NCBI GenBank assembly: GCA_964540005.1
Contig: CAZILN010000058.1
Location: forward strand, 1-10,561
DNA length: 10,561 nt
DNA from: CAZILN01 sp964540005
GTDB taxonomy: Bacteria; Bacteroidota; Bacteroidia; Bacteroidales; SM23-62
Reading direction: 5' to 3'
Position 1 is the first letter of the stretch; every line of letters begins with the position of its first letter. A program made the position numbers and the translations under genes. Positions 1 through 7,900 of the stretch are shown in pieces. A model generated the notes under the pieces. The model had not been told where the DNA came from, searched no databases, and saw only the letters and a program-made list of their open reading frames with translations.

Positions 1-1233
1 CAGGTCCGGCATGTCACGGATCCCTATCTCCCCCCGGCACAATCCCCAGTCACAATAACCATAATCAGGGTCCATTTCCGATACATCCAGAGTTGTTATC
101 TGATTATTGCTGCAATCCAGGAATGCCAGGGTATTGCAACCGGTCAAATCCAGACTGGTCAAAAGGTTATCAGAGCATATTAACCTTTTTAAAGCGCCAT
201 TCCCGGAAATATCCAGATCAGTTAAGGAATTTCCTGAGCAATTTAATACCTCCAGTGAGTTACCATTCAGTCCATTTAATATGGTTAATTGGTTATTGCT
301 GCAATCCAGATGCAATAGATTGGAACAATCTGTAACATCCAGGTTCGTCAGCTGGTTATTTCTGCAAAGAAGTCTTGTTAATGAATCGTTGTTTGAAATA
401 TCCAATTCAGTAAACTGATGGTCAGAGATGTCAAGCTCCACTATTATATTATCTGAGCAATTCAGGATTTTCAGACTGCTAAACACTTCTATTCCAGTCA
501 AATCCGAAATACCACGCGAGCTAATATCCAAAGAGTCAATACCATCTGCCTCTGATATACTGATCAGGCTATCTCCATTCAGGTCTAATCCTTTATCAAT
601 CAGGGAACACAGAAATGCAGTGTCAGGTATGTAAGCAATTAAACCGGTGAATTGGACATTTGGGCTGTTTCTGGTGTCAATCTCCATCAGTCCATTTCCA
701 TCTATCTGCTGAATAGCACCATCAATAAGATAATATGATTCTCCGAACTCAACCTGTGTTAAATTACTCATGTATCGTGCATCAACCTTAATCTGGCAGT
801 AATCATCTATTGAATCACAATAAGGGATCATAGTTGATACGTCCAGGTGCACTAATTGGTTTGACCTGCAATTCAGGTACCATAAGGATTTGTTGTTCGA
901 AATATCGAGGCTGGTCAATTTGTTGTTGTCACAGAATAATTCTTCTAAATTGATATTATTAGAGATATCCAGGATATTCAATTGATTGTAACCACAAAAC
1001 AATGCTAGTAGCGATGTAATATTTGAAATATTCAATTCTGTTAGATTATTATATCTGCAATTCAATCGAGTTAATGCGGGACAATCTGTGATAGCCAGGT
1101 TCGTTAATTGATTGTCACAGCAATTTAATTCTTCCAGATAGGCATTATTTGAAACATCCAGACTTGTTAAATCCATATTACTTACATCCAAGGTTTTTAA
1201 AGCATTACCTGAACAATCCAAAGTATCCAGGTT
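1..1233 (-). CDS. Leucine-rich repeat surface protein, downstream part in a shifted frame (runs off left edge)
   Basis: This stretch reads 411 codons on the minus strand without a stop, continuing the protein that starts at 1981 but in another frame. It encodes tandem LRRs of about 20-22 residues with the pattern LxxLxCxxNxLxxLDVSxN. Near 600-490 a new module begins with an IPDTAF segment, an EF-hand-like loop (DLNGDSLISISEAD) and an ISDLTGIEVF lead-in, the same order as at the start of the protein at 1981. The last visible residues, IRDMPDL, match the capping segment of the first module (DSMPDL), so a module ends at the window edge. It has no start of its own: stops close the frame just upstream, near 1315. 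Perfect preservation of the repeats argues that the frameshift is recent, a sequencing error, or tolerated. The end of the gene, probably with a T9SS sorting domain, lies outside the window. Confidence 0.8.
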
Positions 1234-1981
1234 TAAACGCCCTGATACCCTGGATATCTGATATGCCTGCAGATCCAATGAATAACGATGTGACTTCTTG
1301 CGCTTCTTCCCAACTTATTAAACTATCAGCATTGGCATCCACTCCCTGATTAAACAACGCATACCGAAACATAATGTCTGGTATCATCATGGCATTTCCT
1401 GGATAAACTGTTGTGTAAATAACATTTTCACTGCCCTGCCGTGATACTTCAATTCCAGAGGGGGGGAATGGTTTCTCCCATACCCATACAGAATAAAGGT
1501 CTGGCATACTGTCAATATTCAGAATCTCTAAATTGATACAAATATGAATATCCAGACTGATCAGTGGGTTATAACTACAATTCAATTCGGTTAGAGCCTT
1601 ACAACCATCTAATTTCAGATCATGTAGCCGGTTATTCTGACAATCCAGGGTGGTTAAGGCACTGTTGTAAGAAACATCCAGGAATGATATTCTTTGATTA
1701 CTAACATTGAGGATAGTTAAATAATTATTGGAACAATCAAGAGTATCTATGTTTACAAATGCCTCAATACCTGTTAAATCGGAAATCCTTTTAGATCCTA
1801 TGTATAATCCTCCGTATATTCCTTCCGCTTCTTCATAACTTATACTGCCATCCGTATTTACATCTACTCCATTATCAATCAGGGCAATTAAGAAGTTAGT
1901 ATCCGGAATTTCAACAACCTGAGCATTGGACAGTCCAACCACCATTGTATGTATAAAGAATGAAAGAATAAGTGTTTTCAT
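1205..1981 (-). CDS. Secreted leucine-rich repeat protein with EF-hand-like loops, N-terminal part ended by a frameshift
   Basis: The protein begins with a signal peptide (residues 1-20, ending SNA before QVVEIPD). Next come an IPDTNFLIALID segment, a calcium-loop-like DVNTDGSISYEEAE near residue 41, an ISDLTGIEAF lead-in and about four LRRs of the LxCxxNxLxxLDVS type. A cap follows (SMPDLYSVWVWEKPFPP), then a second module with loop DANADSLISWEEAQ. This is a familiar Bacteroidota class of exported internalin-like LRR protein; binding partner and ligand are unknown. True homology ends at about residue 249 (GIRAF). The last nine residues before the stop at 1205 are out-of-frame translation, because the repeats resume in the next frame at 1233. 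The start is supported by the signal peptide; there is no Shine-Dalgarno. It lies downstream of the beta-helix gene in the same direction, with its own promoter-like sequence. Confidence 0.85.
   Translation of the reverse strand: MKTLILSFFIHTMVVGLSNAQVVEIPDTNFLIALIDNGVDVNTDGSISYEEAEGIYGGLYIGSKRISDLTGIEAFVNIDTLDCSNNYLTILNVSNQRISFLDVSYNSALTTLDCQNNRLHDLKLDGCKALTELNCSYNPLISLDIHICINLEILNIDSMPDLYSVWVWEKPFPPSGIEVSRQGSENVIYTTVYPGNAMMIPDIMFRYALFNQGVDANADSLISWEEAQEVTSLFIGSAGISDIQGIRAFKPGYFGLFR
1228..1241 (-). other. Frameshift point inside the LRR gene, at an 8-bp palindrome
   Basis: In gene direction the codons are GCG TTT AAA CCT, while the LRR frame resumes as AAC CTG GAT. The equivalent place in the first module of the same protein reads GCC TTT GTA AAC ATA GAT, so two bases (GT) appear to be missing. 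The junction lies in the palindrome GTTTAAAC (1231-1238). The net change is +1 (or -2). It is not the -1 shift for which TTTAAAC is known as a slippery heptamer, because the incoming frame is wrong for that. Confidence 0.75.
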
Positions 1982-2032
1982 GACATTTTGGTTTAGGATG
2001 CAGGGATCTTCATTTCATTACAGCTGAATAAA

Positions 2033-2068
2033 CAAATTTACAGCATGGAATATTCTTTGTCTATAACA
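2033..2068 (-). promoter_or_regulatory. Candidate promoter of the LRR gene
   Basis: In gene direction TAAATTTG (2040-2033) matches the Bacteroidota -7 consensus TAnnTTTG exactly. Eighteen bases upstream lies TGTTATAGAC (2068-2059), which covers the -33 position and occurs identically upstream of the beta-helix gene. A start site near 2027 would leave a leader of about 45 bases. No classical TTTG stands at -33. Confidence 0.5.
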
Positions 2069-2096
2069 AATGATACCATCACCATATCATATGTTA
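2064..2096. repeat. Imperfect inverted repeat, candidate operator upstream of the LRR gene
   Basis: The arms are TAACAAATGATA (2064-2075) and TATCATATGTTA (2085-2096). They are complementary at 11 of 12 positions and separated by nine bases. The repeat covers roughly -37 to -69 relative to the predicted start, where an activator would bind, and it overlaps the shared 10-mer on its promoter side. Symmetric DNA like this usually binds a dimeric regulator; which one is not shown. Confidence 0.5.
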
Positions 2097-2290
2097 CATT
2101 TCAGCAAACAGGATTGATATATTGTGTAAATTGCCCATGAGACAATAGGTGCAATTCCATTTCCCTCTACTACCCCCACTCCATTCCTGGACACACAATT
2201 CGCCTGCAAGTGCATTTATAACAGCCAGGGAATTCTTCGAATCCTTGTAAAACACTGGAATAAGCTGGCAAACCTTTAATTGCCGGGCTT

Positions 2291-4813
2291 TTACTTTTTC
2301 ACCACTTTACTGCTGAAGACCTGATTGTCAATAAGTGTGACCCGGATACAATAGATACCTTTTTCAAGGTGTCCCAGGTGAATCCTGCCCTCTGTTAATT
2401 CAGTATCCAATACCTTTACACCCAGGACATTGTACAACTCAACTGCTCTAATGGGATCATCTGATTCTATAGTAAGGACTTCTGAAAAGGGAACCGGATA
2501 TATACGTACCGATGGAGCAATGATTTCCCCGAGGCCTGTGGCAAATACCATTACAGGGTCTGAAATGCCCATTAAACTATCGACCCCGTACAACCAGTAT
2601 TCTGACTCTAATTCCAGATCCTCCAGATCAGATACCGGGAAGGCAACAATGATGCCAGCTGTATCTTCAGCGGAAATAATAGCTTTTGTTGTTATACTGT
2701 CTATGTCCTGTTCGGTACCGGCAGGTACCAGGTAAATTTTCCCGTCCTCATTACTGCTTACTCTGATAGAATCAAGCGATCCGACTGTTTCATTTACCAG
2801 GGTTAATTCAGGACAGTTATTGTCTACATTGAACTCGATCAGATATGTCTTTTTGAAACGTATTCCTGCCTCCGATGTTACTGTTATGGAGGTGGTCCTG
2901 AACAATGGCATGCCCGACTCAATATCCGGTGCAGGGATTATTTCAATGGTTGCTTTCGGATCAGCGGCTGTACAGGTTGTGAGTGGCGTTGTGTCAGACC
3001 TGCAGTGAAGCAGGACCGTGTAATCAAGGATTGCAGGATCAAACTCCGGATCAAGTGTACCCTGCGAGACCGAAAGTTCGTTCAGGGAAATTTCTGTAGA
3101 CAGCCTGTTGAACACGACAGTATATACTTTCCGGGTGATCCCGTCATGTGCTGTTACGGTAATGGTAGTGGTACTGTCTTCTGCTGTTACAGGATTTACA
3201 AGGTTAGTGGCAGGATCCATATCTATATCCGCCAGCCAGTCAAAAGCAACAACATCGAGCCCGGGTGTTGCCGTGACCGTATCCGGGATATCCACAACAT
3301 AAAGAAGGCTGTCCTTGTGAAACGAAGGCTTAAGAGTATAGTTCAAGATATCTATTGAAGTAAGATCTGCGTTCGGGACCTTAAGGAAAGGGGACTCAAT
3401 AGCACCCAGATCAATCAGAGTGTCGATGGGATTGGGACGTATACTATCATAATAATCAAATTCCGGAGCGTAAAACCGGGTATATATCGCCGGGAACGAG
3501 TCAATTCCGAGGCCAATACAACAACTGCTATCCGATAAATCGTAGCTTCCTTCCTTAAACCAAGGTTCACAATCGACATTGTTATCCTCAGGATTTCCCC
3601 AGCCTCCCTGGATGTTATTATTCTGAACAAGGAATTGATCCTTTTCAGACCAGTTTGTCTCAATTTCAACACTATTAACGTAGGAATCCAGATCATTCCA
3701 TAATATGTTGTTCATTACAAACGGCATTCCTGCTTCGCCCTTAATACCAACTGCGCCGGGCGATTTATTATCAACAATGGTGTTGTTTATTATCGTGGGC
3801 TGCAGTTCCCAAACGCCGTTTATTTTATTTGTTAACAGGATGATGCAGGTAACGATGCCACCACCATAGATTTCGGATTCATTATGATGGATAAGGTTGT
3901 TATATATCAATGGGGCCGGTAATGAATCATAGAAATATCCTTCCAGAGAATGGAAATGTTCAATAAATATTCCCCCCGCCTTGGACACACGCTTGCCCGA
4001 TACCTTGTTGTATGAGATCTCATTGTTGTTAACTATATATACTCCAGGAGAAGTCGGCAGAAATATTCCAAGGGCCATTCCTCCTCCGATCGCACTTCCC
4101 TCGGTATGAGTATTGAGGATCTCATTGTGGCTGATTATATTGTCACTCAGGATGAACCTGCAATTTATATTATGCGCCGCGCCGAGCTTTAATCCCGCTC
4201 CCAGCGAACCATGTCGTATCGATGAAGTAATAGAATTGTTCCGGATAATATTGTGTTGTATCAAAACACTTCTGTCAAGGGGGGCACCAAGTCCTTTGCC
4301 AAGTAGTATCATTATACCCCCTCCCCAGATGGGAATGGAATCGCTTGTTAAATGATTATCACGTATTATGTTATATTCAATTTTCCCCCCTGATCCTGGG
4401 GCCACTAAAATCCCACCAGCAATCCTATGATTACTAAAAAGAGTATCTGTATAATATGTACCTTTCCCTCCGGTGACAGTAAACCCGCATAACACAGTTG
4501 TCGAATCTTCTCCATCACCGAAGATTACTACAGATGCGCTGTCAGGATCTTCCGGCTGGCTTCCGTCAATGATTGTTCTGGAAATGTGTGATGTATCCCC
4601 GTCCAGAATAAACTGGCTGGCAACAGTTATGGCTTTTCCTATGAACCTGATGTTTTCAAGGTAAGTGCCTTCGGCAACCAGGACCGTATCGCCGTCACTC
4701 GCTGCATCGATACCTGCCTGGATGGTGGAATGATCTCCGGGAATATTAATGATCTGCGCATTGACCGGTACTACACAGCATAAAAGGATAATGAAAGAAG
4801 TAAAATTCTTCAT
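2291..4813 (-). CDS. Secreted right-handed parallel beta-helix protein with cadherin-like domains and T9SS sorting tail
   Basis: This 840-residue exported protein has a signal peptide (1-19, cut before QIINIP). A conserved N-terminal cap follows (IQAGIDAASDGDTVLVAEGTY), then PbH1-type rungs to about residue 404, visible as repeated GGG/GAG turns and NNxI stacks, closing with NNNIQGGWGN. Two cadherin-like beta-sandwich domains follow (about 481-570 and 574-662), then a short beta domain (about 667-760). The C-terminal type A sorting domain (about 766-840, VRIYPVPF to GIYCIRV to KVVKK) marks export by the type IX system and attachment to the cell surface. Parallel beta-helices often bind or cleave polysaccharide, but I see no diagnostic lyase residues, so no enzyme activity is assigned. 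It lies 92 bp downstream of the HTCS regulator, whose sensor it closely resembles. It is the only gene in the window with a strong Shine-Dalgarno (GGAGG, 7 nt before ATG). Confidence 0.9.
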   Translation of the reverse strand: MKNFTSFIILLCCVVPVNAQIINIPGDHSTIQAGIDAASDGDTVLVAEGTYLENIRFIGKAITVASQFILDGDTSHISRTIIDGSQPEDPDSASVVIFGDGEDSTTVLCGFTVTGGKGTYYTDTLFSNHRIAGGILVAPGSGGKIEYNIIRDNHLTSDSIPIWGGGIMILLGKGLGAPLDRSVLIQHNIIRNNSITSSIRHGSLGAGLKLGAAHNINCRFILSDNIISHNEILNTHTEGSAIGGGMALGIFLPTSPGVYIVNNNEISYNKVSGKRVSKAGGIFIEHFHSLEGYFYDSLPAPLIYNNLIHHNESEIYGGGIVTCIILLTNKINGVWELQPTIINNTIVDNKSPGAVGIKGEAGMPFVMNNILWNDLDSYVNSVEIETNWSEKDQFLVQNNNIQGGWGNPEDNNVDCEPWFKEGSYDLSDSSCCIGLGIDSFPAIYTRFYAPEFDYYDSIRPNPIDTLIDLGAIESPFLKVPNADLTSIDILNYTLKPSFHKDSLLYVVDIPDTVTATPGLDVVAFDWLADIDMDPATNLVNPVTAEDSTTTITVTAHDGITRKVYTVVFNRLSTEISLNELSVSQGTLDPEFDPAILDYTVLLHCRSDTTPLTTCTAADPKATIEIIPAPDIESGMPLFRTTSITVTSEAGIRFKKTYLIEFNVDNNCPELTLVNETVGSLDSIRVSSNEDGKIYLVPAGTEQDIDSITTKAIISAEDTAGIIVAFPVSDLEDLELESEYWLYGVDSLMGISDPVMVFATGLGEIIAPSVRIYPVPFSEVLTIESDDPIRAVELYNVLGVKVLDTELTEGRIHLGHLEKGIYCIRVTLIDNQVFSSKVVKK

Positions 4814-4819
4814 GATGTT

Positions 4820-4862
4820 TCCTCCGGAATTTTGATGTACATAAAGGTACAGACCCGGAGGA
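4820..4862 (-). promoter_or_regulatory. Candidate RNA stem that hides the Shine-Dalgarno
   Basis: In the minus-strand RNA UCCUCCGG (4862-4855) is perfectly complementary to CCGGAGGA (4827-4820), which contains the whole GGAGG. The 27-base loop contains a second 5-bp hairpin (TGTAC at 4836-4840 with GTACA at 4847-4851). The stem could form only in transcripts that begin upstream of 4862, such as read-through from the regulator gene. No folding energy was computed. Confidence 0.5.
4821..4825 (-). promoter_or_regulatory. Strong Shine-Dalgarno of the beta-helix gene
   Basis: In gene direction GGAGG lies 7 nt before the ATG at 4813. Bacteroidota genes usually lack such a site, and the other starts visible in this window have none, so its presence here is unusual and supports the chosen start. 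Confidence 0.75.
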
Positions 4863-4878
4863 GGGTAAGTCTATAACA
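4842..4878 (-). promoter_or_regulatory. Candidate internal promoter of the beta-helix gene
   Basis: In gene direction TACCTTTA (4849-4842) matches seven of the eight positions of TAnnTTTG. Nineteen bases upstream lies TGTTATAGAC (4878-4869), identical to the 10-mer at the same position before the LRR gene. The predicted start near 4836 leaves a leader of about 22 bases that includes the Shine-Dalgarno but excludes its upstream complement. Confidence 0.45.
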
Positions 4879-4908
4879 GGAGTATCATTCCTGGTAACAG
4901 GAATATCA
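4874..4908 (-). repeat. 14-bp direct repeat with 21-bp phasing, candidate AraC-type operator
   Basis: In gene direction TGATATTCCTGTTA (4908-4895) and TGATACTCCTGTTA (4887-4874) differ at one base. Their start-to-start distance is 21 bp, two helical turns. The first copy begins with the TGA stop codon of the regulator gene, and the second ends inside the shared promoter 10-mer. Tandem same-face half sites are typical of AraC-family output domains such as the one encoded just upstream. Binding by that protein is an inference. Confidence 0.6.
4887..4904 (-). repeat. 7-bp perfect inverted repeat just after the regulator's stop codon
   Basis: ATTCCTG (4887-4893) and CAGGAAT (4898-4904) flank a 4-base loop. 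In RNA this would be a short hairpin directly after the stop codon. It has no T-tract behind it, so a standard intrinsic terminator is unlikely. It may be a by-product of the overlapping direct repeats, or part of an operator. Confidence 0.4.
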
Positions 4909-7900
4909 ACCAGGTCTTTTTATGTATTCTGACGGTATCAGACCATAATGCTCCTTGAAGCATCTGGCAAAATAGGAAGGAGTGCTGAAGCCCACTGCAT
5001 ACATTACCTGGCCGATATTTGAATGACCTTCGCGGAACAACATGGCAGCCTTCCTCAGCCTGATCCTGTTCAGCAGATCATTGGGGGTGTGCCCGGTAAG
5101 GGCCTGTATCTTACGGAACAACTGCGCCCGGCTCAGGCTTAATTCTCCGGCCATCTGATCAGTATTGAATTCCGTATCGTCAATATGCTGGTTGAAGCAA
5201 TTCAGGATTTTTTCAAACAGCCGGTCATCCGGGGACCGGACCGGGCCTGCTGAAGGATCGGCCAGCAGATCCCTGTTGAATTTCTCCCGCAGTTTTTTCC
5301 GCTGCATGATCAGGTTTCTGACCCTTACCTGCAGTTCCTCCATGTCAAATGGTTTAATAATGAAATCATCAGCCCCTGATTCGAGACAGTTCAGCTTGCT
5401 GTCCCTGTCTGCTTTCGCCGTCAGCACAACGATCGGTATGTGGCAGGTCCGTTCGTTTTCCTTCATGTTTTTGCACAGTTCCATCCCATCCATTTCGGGC
5501 ATCATCAGGTCTGTGATCAACAGGTTCGGGATGATGTCCACGGCTTTCTCAAGTCCGGTCCTGCCATTTTCAGACTCCACTACCTGAAAGAATGGCTCCA
5601 GGTTCCGGGCAATGTATGTTCTCAGGTCGTAGTTATCTTCGACGATCAGTACGATTTCCCCGTCTTTACCGGTAGCCTGGACTTCATGTCTTTCGGGGAC
5701 TTCAGGCTCCGGGACAGCTGTGACCGGTTCCTCCGTTATTGTCCTGACGGGTGTTTTATCAGGTGCCGGTACAATTTCTTCTTCACTGAACTGTCCCCTT
5801 GCCACCGGCAGCCTGACCGTAAAGGTACTTCCCCTGCCGGGTACGCTTTCCACCTTTATTTCTCCCCTGTATACCTCTACCAGTTCTTTGGTCAGAGAAA
5901 GACCGATCCCTGTGCCTTCTTCCTCCCTAGTATCTGATGAACTCACCTGGTAGAAACGGTCAAAAATCTTATCAATCTGATCATCGGGGATCCCTTTCCC
6001 GGAATCCCTGACAGTCAGTTCAATGTTGAGTGGAGGATCATTATCATCCTGATACAAATATTTCAGGATCACGCTGATCTGTCCGCCTTCCGGAGTGAAT
6101 TTAAAGGCATTGGAGATCAGGTTTGTCAGTATTTTTTCAAGCTTGTCCCCGTCAAAAAACAACGACATGGATGTATCAGGAAGGTCATAATCATAGCTGA
6201 TATGCTTGCTTTCAGCAAGCGACAGGAATGACAGTACGATCCTTTTCAGGAACACGGCGAGATCACCTTCTGAAACATTGAGTCTGATATTTCCGATTTC
6301 AAGTTTTGACAGGTCCAGGAGCTGGTTGATCAGGCTTAACAGACGGGTAGTGTTCCTGTCCATCACTCTGAGAAGGTCTGTATCCCCTTTTGCGGGATCC
6401 TGCCTGGTCCCGGCCAATTCGCTCAATGAAACCTGAATCAGGGTAAGGGGGGTCCGGAATTCATGCGAAATATTGGCAAAAAACCTGGATTTCATCTGGT
6501 CAATTTCCAGTGCTTTTTCTTTTTCTAACCGTTCAACTTCCAGGGCAGTTCTCAGTTTTGCCCGGTTCAAAAGAAATGACCGGTACCAGATCAAGAAAAA
6601 TATAAGCATCAATCCATACAGGACAAGGGCCCACCAGATTCTCCATAAAGGGGGAAAGGTGGTTGCTGCCAGCTGAGTTTTCATATCTGTTCCCTTAATC
6701 TTCATATTTATCCCTTCGTGATTCAGGTACAGATTACCTCCCAGGCAGAGGATGATTTCACCTTTCCAGTCCCCCTGGATCTTATTCCTGCTTTCATAGA
6801 TTAAGCCATTATTATAATTTTTAATCTCATTGCAATCACTGTTCGACAGCTTATTCCTGATAATATTTCCAACCAGTACTGGTGTTCCGAAATCGTTGTA
6901 TATACCTGCACCATCAACTGCTGTATTATCAATGATAGAATTATTCAATATGAACGGTCGGGGACAAATCACGGAGTTAGGCAGGCGGTTAACCCTTTGT
7001 CCAACGGCAATGCCTCCCCCATAACCGTCAGTATGATTATTGCTAATGGTATTATTATATATCAGGGGATAAGGATTCAGATCTGTCAGTAAACCGGCCG
7101 ATTCAAAAATTGAAACAAAAATACCTGCACCGAGATGTGGAAAATAAGCAGGGTCAGTCGGTGATGTTCTCGGGGTTGAAATATCCCCCTTCAGTTCGTT
7201 GTCTGTTATAAGATTGTCACTGACAATAAAGGGACCTTCGGAGGGTACCTGGTATAAGATATGAATACCGCCTGCGAATGCGGAAGTCGATCCTGTGCAA
7301 TGGGCTTTATTGTGGCTGATTGTATTTCCCCTGATAAATATACTTCCTTTTTTTCCCTTGGAGGCAAGTAAACCGGCACCCTGGGGCGACCGGTTAGATA
7401 CCAGGTTATTGAACCTGATTATGTTACCGGAAATAATGATATTGAAGGATTGTTCATTTGAGGACCCGGCAAATATCCCGCCACCAAAAACTGTCCCGCG
7501 GTTATCTACAATAGCATTGTGCTCAATTAGATTCCGGTCGATTTTTCCCCCGCATTGAACAATTAATATCCCTCCGCCCATTCTATCACTTTGATTGATC
7601 GCTTTCATGACAGTTCCAGCCCCACCTGTTATAGTAAAACCACATAGGTTAGATGTTGAATCTTCACCGGAAACCATGAATACTACAGATGCACTGTCAG
7701 GATTCATTGGCCGGCTACCATCAATAATGGTCCTGGAAATATGTGAGCTGTCGTTGTCGATGATCAAGTGACTGGCAACAATAATTGCCTTCCCTCTGAA
7801 GTTGATATTCTCATAGTACCGTCCTTCAGCCACAAGGATGGTATCTCCGTTTCCGGCAGAATCGATCCCGGATTGAATGGATGGATAATCTTCAGGTATA

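Larger units (their letters stand above)
1982..2290. other. Intergenic region between the beta-helix gene and the LRR gene
   Basis: This 309-bp gap separates two minus-strand genes. The part nearest the LRR gene holds a promoter-like sequence and an inverted repeat, listed separately. From 2097 to 2290 I see no convincing gene, RNA or strong terminator. The longest open stretch there (plus strand, about 50 codons ending near 2279) lacks a start codon and recognisable features. Confidence 0.7.

Noticed and set aside
93..634. Plus-strand open frames opposite the LRR repeats
   Set aside because: They arise from the complement of the regular LRR codons. The minus strand gives continuous LRR protein here.
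1231..1238. Programmed -1 frameshift at TTTAAAC in the LRR gene
   Set aside because: The heptamer sits in the wrong incoming frame (TTT AAA C rather than T TTA AAC), and the shift needed is +1 or -2. Loss of two bases is simpler.
2125..2279. Plus-strand stop-free stretch of about 50 codons in the gap before the LRR gene
   Set aside because: It has no start codon, no recognisable motif and no repeat or signal pattern. A run of this length is expected by chance.
2267..2284. GGCAA/TTGCC inverted repeat just after the beta-helix gene as a terminator
   Set aside because: The stem is only 5 bp and no T-tract follows in gene direction, so it cannot be supported as an intrinsic terminator.
5165..5937. 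Plus-strand open frames of 140 and 165 codons
   Set aside because: They are antisense to the receiver and kinase domains of the HTCS, whose conserved residues explain the sequence; they have no signal or motif of their own.
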